Notes: generated from the sequence alone by a model not told the origin. Positions 10,092-21,502 are shown, numbered from the stretch's first letter. The stretch: 64,000 bases of DNA from Morella rubra (GCA_003952965.2 CM025849.1:23638302-23702301); one strand, 5' to 3'. Program-made: numbers and translations.

Positions 10092-11554
10092 GGTACCCAA
10101 GCTTTCTTGGGTCCTTCGGTGTTAGCCTTGGTTCCTTTTGGAACCCATGTCTTTCTTGAGAGTCTTGCTCCCAAGTTTCTTCAATGCACAATCAAAAATT
10201 AGATGCCCATCTTTTGCAAAAATGGCATGTTTGAGTAGGTGCACAAAAAGACTTAGCCTTCACAAAATAATTCTTAAAATATTTTTGGTGAATAGAAGGC
10301 TTGTAGCCTAAGCCACTTTTGTCAAAGACACATCTTTGACTACTAAGTATGTTTTCTAAAGTTTTGCTTCCTTGAGTAAACTTCTCAATAATTTTGCTTT
10401 GAGAAACAATTTTGTTGTTCAAAGCAACTTTCTCATTTTCAAATTCTAAAGCTTTTTGTTGGAATAAATCATTTTCTAGCTTTAGAGTATTCGCTCATTT
10501 TTCAATAAATCAATTTCTTTTGAAATCAAAATGAGTTTCTTTTTCAATGATGTATATTTTGAACCAATTTTTCAAATTGACCAAGAAGTTCATCAAAGGC
10601 ATTTTGAAGTTCAATATATGAAAGTTCAGGTTCATCATCGGAAGAGTATACCTCATTGTCTTCTAGAGCCATGAAGCACATGTTTGTGATTTCTCCCTCA
10701 TCTTCTTCTTCGGAGGAGGAGCTTTCATCGTTAACATTCCAAGATGTCTTTTGTATTTGAGGCTTCTCTTCTCTTTCTTTCTTTTGAGGAAGTTTTGAAT
10801 TTCTAGTCATCAAGACTATGTCTTCCTCATCGTCATCCTCATCTTCGATTATGGAGGATTTGAGAGCGAACCTCATCTTTTTCTTGCTCTCATCTTCATT
10901 CTCGAGCATTTGGATTTCATGGGTCATTAAAGATCCAATAAGCTCATCTAGAGGAAGCTTGGTGAGGTCCTTGGCTTCTTGTATGGCGGTCACTTTGGCC
11001 TCCCATGACTTTGGTAGTGACCTAAGGATTTTTCTCACCAAATCGGAGTTAGTATAAGATTTACCAAGTGCATTCAAGGCATTTATAATTGTGGTAAATC
11101 TAGTATACATGACAGTAATGGATTCCTCTGGTGTCATTTTAAACAACTCATAATTATGAACAAGCATGTTGATTTTTGACTCTTTAACTTGGCTTGTTCC
11201 TTCATGAGTAATCTCTAAAGCATGCCAAATTTCCTTAGCATTTGTGCAAGAAATATTCTATTAAACTCTCCTCTATCTAAAGCACAATATAATATGTTCA
11301 TAGCTCTTGCATCTAGAGAGATTTTCTTTTTGTCTAGGTCACTATATTCATTTTCGTTTTGGAGTTTCAACCTCTCCAACTTTCTTTGTGGGAATATGTG
11401 GACCATTCAATATGCATAACCATAAATCATAATCAATAGATTGAAAATAAATACTCATCCTAACTTTCCAATATGCATAATCACTACCATTAAAGAATGG
11501 TGGTCTAAGTGTGGAAAGTCCTTCAACTTGAGTGTTGAAGCTTGAAGTTGCCAT
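10092..11554 (-). pseudogene. Copia Gag of the non-autonomous element
   Basis: The start ATG is at 11554 (MATSSFNTQVEGLST). The first segment has the UBN2/DUF4219-type Gag start, PPFFNGSDYAYWKVRM and IDYDLWLCILNGPH. A frameshift near 11350-11400 leads to ARAMNILYCALD; another near 11215 leads to the main open piece 11167-10544, with YELFKMTPEES, LVRKILRSLPKSWEAKV and LTKLPLDELIGSLMTHE. An acidic, Ser-rich region follows. The first CCHC knuckle present in the host element is missing, and the second (CHFC) is broken by a frameshift at about 10205. So even the Gag is no longer functional in this copy. Confidence 0.88.
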
Positions 11555-11594
11555 TCTAACTCAAGATTTTTAAATCTTGTATAACGAGCACCAA

Positions 11595-11607
11595 GCTCTG
11601 ATACCAA
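11595..11607 (-). promoter_or_regulatory. tRNA-iMet primer binding site, gag-only element
   Basis: Minus strand TTGGTATCAGAGC, the complement of the 3' end of plant initiator tRNA-Met, is one base from the LTR end. Confidence 0.9.
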
Positions 11608-11608
11608 T

Positions 11609-12871
11609 TGTGAGTCCAGGATTAAGGCAACCCAAGAGGGGGGTGAATTGGGTTTCCAAACTTTTTCGCTTTTAACCCCCAAAACCGTGTTTGCAAAGTA
11701 AAGTCTAATTTAGCACAAGTATATTAAAACAACAAGTAAATAAGTGCTAAATGTAAGGAGTAGGGATAGAGAAGCAAACACGTGATTTTTAGGTGGTTCG
11801 GCAAACCCGCCTACATCCACCCCTCAAGCTCCTTCACCGAGCCTTGAGGTTTTCCCACTATCTTCAAATAGCATACACTCTAGCTTCCGGGTGCTAGAGA
11901 ACCGTACAAGTGTTTTCCGGGCTTAACACTCAAACCCACCCAAGTGATTTTTCGGGCTCACCACTCACAACCTAACCAAGCTTGAGATATACCCTCTCTA
12001 AGCTTCTTCTTTAGTGAACAACCTCACTAAAGGAATCACCTCTTTTGGATATGAAGATTGAAGAATAAACTCTCTCAAAGAGTGGATATGAAATTGGAAA
12101 TCTCTATCTCTTGATTCACACAAAGACAAGGATATGAAAGTGTGTTTTGTGTGAATGATATGAGAAATATAGAATATGAAGGTTTGGAATATTTCTCAAG
12201 TGATTTAAATGATATGTGGTCGTTGTGTATTTATTTTGGACGTTATGAAGGTGTATTTATAGGCCACATATGAAAACTAGCCGTTTATAGCCGTTGGAGT
12301 CGTCTGTTAAAACGAGCCGGTCGACCGCTTCAAGTTACCGTTACTCAACGGTCATATTGTCAGAAGCTCAACGGATCTATTTCAATCAACCGGTCGACCG
12401 CTATACCAAGCGGTCGAAGACCGGTCGACCGCTTCACCAGCCGGTCGACCTTCTCCTCAACTTAAGCACATGATCCGGTTCAATTAAAACCACGTTTTTG
12501 ACCTCTTTGAAACACCCAATTTTAAAGACTTACTTCCCATAAGTATAAGAAAGGTTTGGAGTTTGATTGGGGTGTTTTAAAACCTTTAAAAATATTTTAA
12601 TCTTTCAAACAAAAGGTAAAACGGTTTATGCACGTTTTGAAAGATATGCAAGTGTGATTCATAATCCTTGTCAAAAGTGAAACTAAGAGTTACAAGGTTT
12701 ATACCCTAAGGTCTTGAAACTTCACTTTTGAGCTCCTTGCATCTTCTTGATCTTCTTTCTTCAAGTCTTTGGCTCTTTCATCAAAACGCTTTGTCTTTGA
12801 AGATGTCCGTTTTATAAACTTGATCCATTTATTGAAATCATCAAAATCTCGATTGTGCACAAAAGCCAACA
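11609..12871 (-). repeat. 5' LTR of the gag-only Copia element, full length 1263 bp
   Basis: It runs from TGTTGGC (12871, minus) to GGACTCACA (11609). A TATA box, TATAAATA, lies at 12261-12254 on the minus strand, and GTCGAC palindromes (GCGGTCGACCGG type) cluster at 12308-12320 and 12389-12450, upstream of the TATA box in the direction of transcription. Full-length relatives occur as a solo LTR split by 22651-29388 and at 32350-33607, both about 1258 bp. Confidence 0.93.
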
Positions 12872-12876
12872 TAGTC

Positions 12877-13523
12877 ATCCACAATTACAAAGGCATAGGA
12901 CTTTCCACCAAGGCTTTGAATTCTTAATGGACCAAATAAATCCAAATGAAGTAATTGTAGAGGTCTACTAGTTGAAATGAAGTTTTTGGATTTAAAAGAG
13001 GTTTTCACTTGTTTTCCCATTTGACAAGCTTCACAAACTTGGTCTTTTTCAAAATTCAACTTCGGTAGCCCATTCAAAAGATCATGTTTAGAGATTTTCA
13101 AAATTTGATGATGCTTGCATGACCCAATCTTCTATGCCATAGCCAACTATCATTTACATTGACCACAAGACAATTATCCACACAAGCATTTTGATCAATG
13201 TCAATCTTATACACATTTGAATTCCTATGGCCAATAAACAATAATTTTCCATCTATGACATTTTCAATAAGGCATCGAGAAGATTCAAATATAACTCTAT
13301 AACCTTTATCACAAAGTTGACTAATACTAAGCAAGTTATGCTTAAATTTATCAACCAATAGGACATTTTCAATTAAAGGAAGAGAGTTACCACCAATATT
13401 ACCTATACCAATGATTTTCCCTTTGGAGTTGTCGCCAAATGTTACATTTCCACCTTTGATGGTTGATAGGCTTGAGAATCTTGATGGGTCACCGGTCATG
13501 TGTCTTGAACAACCACTATCCAA
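12877..13523 (-). pseudogene. Copia protease, GAG-pre-integrase and integrase N-terminal half
   Basis: Part of the SIRE polyprotein. Protease: WFLDSGCSRHMTGD with the catalytic D-S-G just before and at 13523, followed by VTFGDNSKGKI and LLSISQLCDKGY. GAG-pre-integrase: DSWLWHRRLGHAS, the HHCC zinc-binding start, near 13130; a frame change at about 13095 leads to the CC pair in VCEACQMGKQVKTSF. The first catalytic aspartate of integrase is in LLHLDLFGPLRI. The frame ends at FVIVDDY, where the gag-only element was inserted. The downstream half is at 7471-8391. Confidence 0.92.
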
Positions 13524-13555
13524 GAACCAACTATTGCATTTCTTTTTCTTGAATC

Positions 13556-14594
13556 CTACAAAACAAATTCAAGATGAAGCTTTTGGTACCCAAACCTTTT
13601 TGGTCCATTTGGGTTAGCAATAGTTCCCTTTGGAACCCATACCTTTCTAAGAGCTTTGCACCCAAGTTTCTTGAGAGGACAATCAAATATTAGATGTCCA
13701 TTCTTGTTGCAAAAGTTACAAGTATGAAGAGATTCATTTGAGGATTTAGCTTTGACAAAGAAGTTTTTGAAATACTTTTTCATTTTTATGAGGCTTGTAG
13801 CCTAATCCACTTTTGTCAAAAACACATCTTTGATGGTTTAGAATGTTCTCCAAAGCTTTGCTTCCTTGAGTGAATTTTTCAAGAATAGTGTTTTGACGAG
13901 TAACCTTGTCTTTGAAAGCTTTGTTCTCAATTTCTAAAGTTGAAACTTTTAGTTTCAATTCCTCATTCTCTAGCTTCAAATTTCCTTGTTCATCATTTAA
14001 GGAATCAAGGTCACTTGTAGCTAGTGAATGCTTCTTTTTCAAAACATTGTATTTGAGTTTAAGCTTTTCAAACGTAATGTATAACTCATCAAAAGCATTT
14101 TCTAATTCATCATATGAAGGTTTTGAATCTTCAAGATCCGAGAATATACCTCATCATCTTCTAGAGCCATGAAGCACATGTTTGCGATTTCTCCCTCATC
14201 TTCTTCATCGGAGGAGCTTGAATCGCTATCTTCCTAAGTAGCTTTCATAGCTTTCTTTTTACATTTGAGAAGTGGGCAATCTGCCTTAATGTGACCGGGT
14301 TTCTTGCACTTGTAGCAAGTGATGTGGTCCTTCTTGTTGTCCATCTTTGGGTATTCCTTCTTTGGCTCTTCTCTCTTGAAATCTTTGAAGTTCTTCCTTC
14401 CTTGCTTTCTCTTGAGGAAGTTTCTAAAATTCCTTGTCATGAGAGCAATATCCTCATCTCCACTTTCATCATTATCTTCTTTAATCTCAACTACAGAGGA
14501 TTTCAAGGCTATGCTTCTCCTTTTGAACTATCCTCCTCATGAAGGATCCAACAAGCTCTTCCAAAGGCAATTTGGTGAGGTCCTTTGCTTTTTG
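13556..14594 (-). pseudogene. SIRE Gag, C-terminal part with two zinc knuckles
   Basis: The first CCHC knuckle, CYKCKKPGHIKADC, is encoded at about 14310 after an acidic segment (IKEDNDESGDEDIALMTRN). A coiled-coil-like, Lys/Glu-rich stretch follows at 14042-13850 (LKLENEELKLKVSTLEIENK), then a second knuckle, CNFCNKNGHLIFDC, at about 13690 and the WVPKGT motif typical of the SIRE lineage. Several frameshifts separate these pieces. The N-terminal part of Gag lies beyond the LINE at 18261-18790; the two parts join at the LINE target duplication. Confidence 0.88.
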
Positions 14595-14603
14595 AATAGC
14601 GGT

Positions 14604-16480
14604 ATTACTTCGGATCATGCTCCTCTCTTATTGAATACGGCAGAGAGCTCTTTATCTGGTCCAAAACCCTTTCACTTTAAGTAGTTTTGGTTGCGTGAAC
14701 CCAGTAGCAGGCTGGTTATTCAACAAGCATGGACCGTCCCTAAGAGAGGCTCTTCTGTTTTCAAACTTGTTAAGAAGACCTGGGAAATGAAGAAGGCTCT
14801 AAAACTTTGGATTAGAGAGACTGTTGGCAATCTTTAGGAGTGTATAAAAGTGGTCCAATGTTGTATAGGGGAGTTGGAGAAGCAATCAGTTACAGAGGAG
14901 GTAACTTGAAGCTGATGAGCTTCAGAAGATGCTTCTGGGTCTGTTAAAATAGGAGGAAGATTTATGGAAAGCCAAGTCGAGAGTACAATGGTTGACTACA
15001 ACTGATATGAATACCAAATATTTCCATCTCTCAACAGTTATTCGCCGGCGTAAATATCAAGTCCCTTCGAAACTCATAGGGAGAATGGGTGAATGACCAG
15101 GCCTCTATCGGAGATCTGTTTACAGCTCACTTTCATGCATTATTTTCATCTACTTTTTCAGAGTGTACTAACTATGTTACAGACCTCATTTCGCCTACCA
15201 TTACTTCAGCCGAGAATGATTTTCTTTGTCACATTCCAGATGATCAAGAAATCCTTCAAGTGGTGAAACAATTGGGTGCTGCCAAGTCTCCGAGTCCTGA
15301 TGGAATGACGTCATCCTTCTATCACAAATATTGGCCTGTGGTTTCAATAGTGGTTTGTGCTATGGTACGAGATTTTTTTCGTTCGGGTTATTTGCTAAAA
15401 TAACTTAATCACTCTTTCATAGCACTTATCCCGAAGACCGACAATCCTTCTGTTGTGAGCCATTTCCACCCCATAAGCCTCTGTAACGTCAATTACAAAC
15501 TTATCTCCAAATTGTTGGTTGACCGATTGAAACAGGTGCTCCCTAAGATTATATCTCCATATCATAATGCTTTTGTACCTGGCCAAACAATCCAAGAAAA
15601 TTCTATTGTTGATAATGAGATAATTCATGCCATGTGGAGGAAGAAGGGTTGAAGTGGTTTGGCTCCCATTAAGTTGGATATGGCACAAGCTTATGATTGG
15701 CTTGAATGGAATTTTGTGCTTCATGTGTTGGCTTGTTTCAGTTTTAGTCAAAAGTGGCAGCAACTTATTGGCCAATGTATTTCCACGGTTACCTACTCTG
15801 TTCTTCTCAATGGGAGCCCTCTAGAAATGTTCAAACCTTCGAGAGATCTTCGTCAAGGGGACCCTATTTCCCCTTTTTTGTTCGTTCGAGCTTCTGAAGT
15901 TCTTTCTAGGTTGATCCTTAGAGAAGAGAGATTTGGTGTTATTCACGGCATTAAGGTTGCTCGCCAGGCTCCTTCAATAACCCATTTATCCTTTGCAGAC
16001 GATCTTTTGATTTTTTGCAGAGCCAATTATAGGGAGGCCATGGCTGTTGATGAAGCCATTTCTGTCTACTGTCGGTGGTCTGGGCAATTGGTGAATAGGA
16101 GTAAATCAGCAGTGTTCTTTAGCTATAATACACACCCTGAGGTTAAGGCTTCTCTTTGCTCCCTTTTACAGCTTTCTTCTATGCCACTTGGAGCCAAGTA
16201 CCTTGGTTTACCCCTTTTTCTGGGTTGAAGCAAGCAGAGCATTTTGAGGAAGTTAAGGATCGGGTTGCTTCGAAGCTGGCGGGATGGAAGGTTAAGATCT
16301 TATCTCATTTAGGTTTAACAACGTTGATTAAATCTGTAGCTTTGTTTATGCCTCAGTACTTTATGCAAGTTTTCTTGATGTCCAAGAGCTGCTCCTTTGT
16401 TGATCGCTTGCTTAATAATTTCTGGTGGGGCTTCCCCCTCTCTAAATCTCGAGAACTTCACCCCGAAAGCTTGGCATGAT
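14604..16480 (+). pseudogene. LINE endonuclease end and reverse transcriptase
   Basis: The start encodes the last endonuclease motif, TSDHAPLLL. RT begins in the 15089-15403 frame with KSPSPDGMTSSFYHKYW and continues out of frame with LIPKTDNPSVVSHFHPISLCN (15425 on). The long open piece 15659-16228 has the first catalytic aspartate in IKLDMAQAYDWLEW, then LRQGDPISPFLF, and the catalytic F-A-D-D in LSFADDLLIFC. A frameshift at about 16228 leads to the thumb region (ASKLAGWKVKILSHLGLTTLIKSV). Several stops (15404, 15653) show it is dead. It is L1-clade by motif order. Confidence 0.92.
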
Positions 16481-17410
16481 ATTTGCCAACCAAAAGATGC
16501 CGGAGGACTGGATATTCGGTGCATGTTAGATATTAATAGAGCTTTCATGGTTAAATTGGGTTGGAAGTTGGTTGTTCAACCAGAGGAGATTTGGGTGTGT
16601 ATGTTGAAAGCAAAATATTTCCCTTCTTGTTCTCTTTTGGAGTCCAAGTCGTCACATGGGGCTTCCTTGGTTTGGAATGGAATATGCAAGACTATGGATT
16701 TAATTCGCAGCAATGTGTGCTATCTCCCAAGGAATGGGACTTTGTTGGATATTCGTCAGACCCCCTGGATCCCTTCCATTTTGGGTTTCTTCCCACAGTG
16801 GAAAAATTCAAGTAACTTAGCCCCTCAGATTCATTTGGTCTTTGACCTTTTGGTACCCAATACGGCGGAGTGGGATTTTGATCTCTTACATCAATTATTT
16901 GTTGCTGATTCGGTTCAACATATTGTCCGGATGACACCTCCTGTGCGGAGGGAGGAGGACTTGGTTCTTTGGACTTCTGATCCTTGAGGTGTCTTTTCAG
17001 TTAAAGGTGTGGTTATCTTGGAACAGCAAATGAGAGCTTCTCGTAATCCTTCTCTTTAGGCTAATGAATGGAAGAAGCTATGGCAGTTCAGAATGCAAGA
17101 TCGTTTGATGTTGTTACTCTGGAAGATAGCGGCAGAATCTCTCCCCTGCCTTTCCTCTCAATTTTTTAGGAGTAGGGATGGGGATCCTCAAGCTTTCGGG
17201 AGCTGCCCCCTGTGTGACTCACATTCTGAGTCTGCTCTACATCTGTTTCAGTGTTGCCGTTTTGCTCGATTCCTTTGGAGGACCTCTACTTGGCCCCTAG
17301 ACGTTGCAAGAATTCCCTCTTCTACTCTTGCTGAGCTGATTCAACACTTCATTAATGGAGCTCTTTCGGTGTCCCTCAACACCATAACACTCACAATGCT
17401 GATTTGTTGA
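16397..17410 (+). pseudogene. LINE C-terminal region with zf-RVT domain
   Basis: The frame 16397-16987 has PKAWHDICQPKDAGGLDIR and AFMVKLGWKL, typical of the conserved block after the RT of plant L1 elements, and WxxxxWIPS further on. After a stop at 16987 the frame resumes with the zf-RVT domain at 17093-17410: LLLWKIAAESLPC, then SCPLCDSHSESALHLFQCC, the Cys/His cluster of that domain. The broken copy cannot be expressed as one protein. Confidence 0.88.
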
Positions 17411-18150
17411 ACTTTGTATGCTCGCAACAAGTGTTCACGAAGGGCTAGAGGTGCAGGAGGAAGATTTGAAGGCTTCTCTTTTCCATAGATATGGTGAACA
17501 CCTCTTGTCTTGGTCTTCATCTCTCCATTATGATACCAATAGTAGGTGGTGACCACCCCCTTGGGGTGGTTGAAAATGAATATTGATGTCGTTGTTCGTT
17601 GTAATGGCTCTTTCCCAGCCATCTCTTGTCGAGACTCTAATTCTGTACTATGTACATGGAATGACATAAAGGATGAACTATGGCATCCATTGCAGTTGAA
17701 GTGAATCTTTCATCTGATACCAATAGTAGTGGTGACCACCCCCTTGGGGTGGTTGAAAATGCGTTGTTCGTTGTAATGGCTGCCATCTCTTGTCGAGAAT
17801 TGTACATGGAATGACTAAAGGCTATGGATCCATTAGTTGGTGAATCTTTCACTGTGGTTAGAGCAGTGAAAATTGCTTTGGAGAACACTGGCTGCAGGTT
17901 ATCTTTGAGTCTGACTCTTAACTCCTTTGCACTGACTTGAACAACCCTTATCTTCCTACTTGCTCGCAAATTAAGTCCTTGGTTGTTTCCCTCTGTCAAG
18001 AGCTTTGTCAGCATCCTTCTTGGTCTTTTAGATAGGTTCCTAGATGCTGTAATAGGCAAGCTCACCTTCTGGCTAAGTGGGCTTCACTGGCTCTTGTTTT
18101 TGGTTTTGTGTCGCTTTCTAGTATTCCCGTTAGTATTGTCTCTTGTGATG
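17411..18150 (+). pseudogene. LINE RNase H-like domain with internal duplication
   Basis: Frame remnants include MNIDVVVRCNGS (about 17578), then, near the end, a match to the last RNase H motif, VPRCCNRQAHLLAKWA (about 18035-18085). A segment around ATACCAATAGTAG...CACCCCCTTGGGGTGGTTGAAAA occurs twice, at 17531-17577 and 17712-17760, which is an internal duplication of about 180 bp. Several stops and frame changes. Confidence 0.75.
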
Positions 18151-18260
18151 ATATTTAGTTGTATTTTCTCTGTTCTTTTTTTATATCTATCTAGTGGTTT
18201 TTTTTTTCAAGAAAAAAAAGGGCACTAGAACAATTAAATCCTAAAAATAATAATAATAAT

Positions 18261-18790
18261 AATAGCAGTTACTTTCCTTCCCAAGTCTTTGGTAGTGATC
18301 TAAGAACTTTTCTCACCAAATCAGAGTTAGTGTACACTTTCCTAAGAGCATTTAAACCATTCACAATATTAGTAAATCTAGTAAGCATGTCACTAATGTT
18401 TTCTTCCGGTTTCATTTTAAATAATTCATAGCTATTTATCTTAGATTCTTTCACTTGGTTCACACCTTCATGAGTGATTTCTAAAGAATACCAAATTTCT
18501 TTTGCACTATCACAAGTAGATATTCTATTGAATTCACTTTTATCTAAAGCACAATAAAAAATGTTCATAGCTCTAACATTTACGGTCTTAGGGACAATTT
18601 TCTCATCTGCAGCTTTCATAGGATAGTGAGGTCCATTCAAAACACAAAACCATAGATCAAAGTCAATGGATTGAAAATAAATTTTCATCCTTGCTTTCCA
18701 ATAAGAGCAATCACTTCCATTGAAGGAAGGAGATCTAGATGTTGAGAGTCCTTCAACATGAGAGTTGTTGCTTGAAGTTCTTATTCTAAC
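18261..18790 (-). pseudogene. SIRE Gag, N-terminal part, start codon lost
   Basis: The open piece 18688-18269 carries KIYFQSIDFDLWFCVLNGPH, RAMNIFYCALDKSEFNRI, AKEIWYSLEITHEG and LVRKVLRSLPKTWEGK, the UBN2-type Gag of Copia. Upstream, the frame extends to about 18790 with NNSHVEGLSTSRSPSFNGSD. Where the related gag-only element has ATGGCAACTTC, this copy has ATAAGAACTTC, so the usual start codon is lost. The domain is cut at 18269 by the LINE. Confidence 0.88.
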
Positions 18791-18825
18791 TCAAGATTGT
18801 TAAATCTTGCTAAAGAGAGCACCAA

Positions 18826-18838
18826 GCTCCGATACCAA
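18826..18838 (-). promoter_or_regulatory. tRNA-iMet primer binding site, SIRE-type element
   Basis: Minus strand TTGGTATCGGAGC, one base from the plant initiator tRNA-Met complement (AGAGC to GGAGC), directly after the LTR end. Confidence 0.85.
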
Positions 18839-18839
18839 T

Positions 18840-19773
18840 TGTAATTCCTAGGATTAAGGCAATCCAAGAGCAGGGTGAATTGGGTTTCAAAATTTTTTAG
18901 AAACTCACCCTATAGAAAGTGTTTGCTAGTACAAGTCCCACAAAGAGAAACGATTGCAATAAAAGATTAATACAAGAATATATATTGCAACTCAAATATG
19001 GAAATAAAACTTAGATCAAGAAACTAGTAGCACAATGTAAGGAGATAAGGGAAGAGAAGCAAACACAAGATTTTTTAGGTGGTTCAGCAAACTCGCCTAC
19101 ATCCGTCCCTCAAGCTCCTTCACTGAGCCTTGAGGTTTCTCCACTATGTTCCCTTCAACCAAGGGAAAGGTTTCCTTACACTTGAGCTTGAGAAACACCT
19201 CTTCAAGCCTCAAGAACGAGTTTGAGAAAAAACCTCTCCAAACTCCTTCTTTTGATGAACAACCCTAACCAAAAGGAAACAAGAGAATTACTCTGTTAAA
19301 AGTGTATAAGGATGAATGAAAATGCCCACTAAAACTCCCTTAATGGAGTAGATGTTACACTGAGAAATTTATATCTCTTAGGCTTTACATAATAACAAGG
19401 AGGTGAAAGTGATGATTATGTGTGAATGATGTTAGAAGAAAGATTGAAAGGTTTTTGATCACTCTTAGCCTTGGTAAAATGATTTTGGTCATTCAACAAT
19501 TTTTAAAAGGCTTAGGGATGGCTTTATATAGGCCTCATAAGAAAAATAGCCGTTGGGAGGCGAAATATGCAAGTGTGTTGTTCAAATCCTTGTTAAAGAT
19601 GAAGTCTAGAGTTACAAAAGTTACCCTAGCAACTTGAGTCTTCACTTTAAGAGCACTTCCATTGAAAGGGATGTTGCTTGATCGCTTTGTGCTTATTTTG
19701 GATCTTCATTGCTTCACAACTTAATTACTTCTATTGTTATCATCGAAACATTGATTGTGACTAAAAGTCAACA
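18840..19773 (-). repeat. 5' LTR of the SIRE-type element
   Basis: It runs from TGTTGACTTTTAG (19773, minus) to AGGAATTACA (18840). It matches the 3' LTR at 2160-3905 over its shared parts, but it has lost a segment at about 19560, where GCCGTTGGGAGGCG joins directly to AAATATGCAAGTG; the lost part contains the GTCGAC/GTTGAC motifs retained in the 3' LTR. The flank at right is CTATT within satellite sequence. Confidence 0.88.
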
Positions 19774-20001
19774 CTATTTGCTTCATTTTCTTCAACTTTA
19801 AGGTGTCTAATTATTAAACTAATTAATTTGGACTATTTTTCATTTATATTTTGGTCCAGATCACTTCCATTAATCTATTTGCTTCATTTTTCTACAATCT
19901 TGAGGAATCTAATTATTAAGCTAATTAATTTGGATGATTTTTAATTTATCTTTTGGTCTATAACTCTTCTATTCATCTGTTTGCTTCATTTATTTATTTA
20001 T

Positions 20002-20258
20002 TTTTTGGAAAAATACACAATCTCTACCCCGTCTTTATTCAAAATAAATAAGAAACAACTGTGGTGGTTGGAACACCGCGTACAACCACGATAAATTGTC
20101 AAATTGCTTAGGTACAAAAGGGTAATCTCGAATAGAAATTTTTGCGGCAACCAAGCGTGCAAGGTGGTGTGCAACACCATTCACACTTCAACGAATACGT
20201 TGAAACTTCCCACGGGATAATCTTGTAGTAGCAATAGGATACCCCTAACCGTATATTT
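20002..20258 (-). mobile_element. 5'-truncated LINE 3' tail, copy 1
   Basis: On the minus strand it starts at a fixed truncation point (GGTTAGGGGTATCC), encodes the end of an RNase H-like domain with the motif SANGVAHHLA in better-kept copies, reaches a stop, and ends in a short 3' untranslated region (GAATAAAGACGGGG) and poly-A. Flanks are both TTTGCTTCA-like, consistent with a target duplication inside a satellite monomer. At least 15 copies in this window share this truncation point and insertion site, so they derive from one insertion that was amplified together with the satellite. Confidence 0.85.
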
Positions 20259-21237
20259 GCTTCACTTTCTTCTATATTAGGGAATCTTTTTTTAAAACAC
20301 TAATTAGGACTATTTTTCGTTTATATTTTGATCTATGACTATTCCATTAATCTATTCACTTCATTTTCTTCAATATTATGATATTTAATTTTTAAACTAA
20401 CTAATTTGGACAATTTTTCATTTATCTTTTGGTCTATAATTCTTCTATTAATCTGTTTGCTGCTTCTTTTTTTTTCTTTTTTTTTGAGAAAGGGGCAAAA
20501 TCTCTAGCATCAATCTATTTTCCTCATTTTCTCAATATTAGGTATCTAATTTTAAAACTAATTAATTTTGGCTATTTTTTTATTTATATTTCGGTCTATA
20601 ACTCTTTCATTAATCTATTTGTTCATTTTCCATAATATTAAGGTATCTAATTTTTAAACAATTAATTTACTGATTTCTAATTTATCTTTTGGTCTATAAC
20701 TCTTCCATTAATATATTTGCTTCATTTTCTTCATTATTAAGGTATTTAATTTTTAAAATAATTAATTTGAACAATTTTTCACTATTGCTCTATAAATCCT
20801 CCATTAATCTATTTGGGTATCAAATTATTAAACTAGTTAATTTTGGTCATTTTGAATGTACATATAGGTCTAATCTCTATTCATTAATTACATATTTGGT
20901 GGGGGCTGGGGGCAATTTTTCATTTATCTAATAGGGGTTAATTTTGGTCCATTTTGGGGTATCTAATTTTAAACTAATTAATTTGTACTATTTTACATTT
21001 TATTTGGGTCTATAACTCTTGCAGTAATCTGTTTGCATCAATATTAAAGTATCTAATTTTTAAGCTAATTAATTTGGGTTATTTATTATTTATATTTTGG
21101 TCTGTAACTCTTCCAATAGTCTATTTGGTTCATTTTCTTCAACATTAATGTTTCTAATTTTTAAACTTATTAATATGGACTATTTTTCATTTATATTTTG
21201 GACCAGAACACTTCGATTAATATGTTTGCTTCTTTTT

Positions 21238-21502
21238 TATTTTTTATTTAGAAAAATGCACAATCTCTACCCTGTAATTATTCAAAATAAATAAGAAACT
21301 ACTATGGTGGTTGGAACACCGCGTACAACCCTGATAAATCGCCAAATTGCTCAGGAACAAAAGGGTAATCGCAAATAGAAATTCTTGCGGCAACCAAGTG
21401 AGCAAGGTGGTGTGCAAACACCATTTGCACTTCTATGAATATGTTGAAACTCCCCACGGGATAATCTTGTAGTAGCAATAGGATACCCCTAAAAGTATAT
21501 TT
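21238..21502 (-). mobile_element. LINE 3' tail, copy 2
   Basis: Poly-T, then AAAAATGCACAATCTCTACC at the left and ATACCCCTAAAAGTATATTTG at the right. It has the same boundaries as copy 1. Confidence 0.85.

Larger units (their letters stand above)
8397..12871 (-). mobile_element. Gag-only Copia element (TR-GAG type) inserted in a relative
   Basis: This is a complete non-autonomous element of 4475 bp. It is flanked by a 5-bp target duplication, TAGTC, at 8392-8396 and 12872-12876. Both LTRs start TGTTGG (minus), and the primer site and polypurine tract are in place. The internal region encodes only Gag; protease, integrase, RT and RNase H are absent and replaced by about 0.77 kb of non-coding sequence. 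It sits inside the integrase of a related SIRE-type element in the same orientation. It presumably depended on enzymes of an autonomous relative. LTRs are 1263 and 922 bp, the shorter one having lost about 340 bp. Confidence 0.93.
14604..18260 (+). mobile_element. 5'-truncated L1-type LINE inserted in SIRE gag
   Basis: It is inserted opposite to the Copia element. A target duplication of AATAGCGGT (14595-14603) and AATAGCAGT (18261-18269) brackets it, with one mismatch. It ends in an A-rich tail followed by an AAT microsatellite (18244-18260), as is usual for plant LINEs. It starts within the endonuclease C terminus (SDHAPLLL at about 14610-14635), so ORF1 and most of the endonuclease are missing. 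RT, zf-RVT and RNase H remnants follow in order. Confidence 0.93.
2160..19773 (-). mobile_element. SIRE-type Ty1/Copia retrotransposon, decayed and nested
   Basis: The element reads right to left: 5' LTR 18840-19773, tRNA-iMet primer site, gag, protease, integrase, RT, RNase H, a separate downstream ORF (5401-4228), polypurine tract 3906-3920, 3' LTR 3905-2160. The order PR-INT-RT-RH is diagnostic of Copia, and the extra ORF after RNase H plus the UBN2-type Gag with two zinc knuckles fit the SIRE/Maximus lineage. Three later insertions interrupt it: a MITE (2377-2936), a gag-only Copia element (8397-12871) and a LINE (14604-18260). The 3' LTR lacks its outer part and is fused to satellite, so the left target duplication is missing; right of the 5' LTR the flank is CTATT. 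Multiple frameshifts and stops make it non-autonomous today. Confidence 0.9.

Noticed and set aside
10818-11057. Plus-strand ORF starting with a Ser run
   Set aside because: Shadow of the acidic region of Copia Gag on the minus strand.
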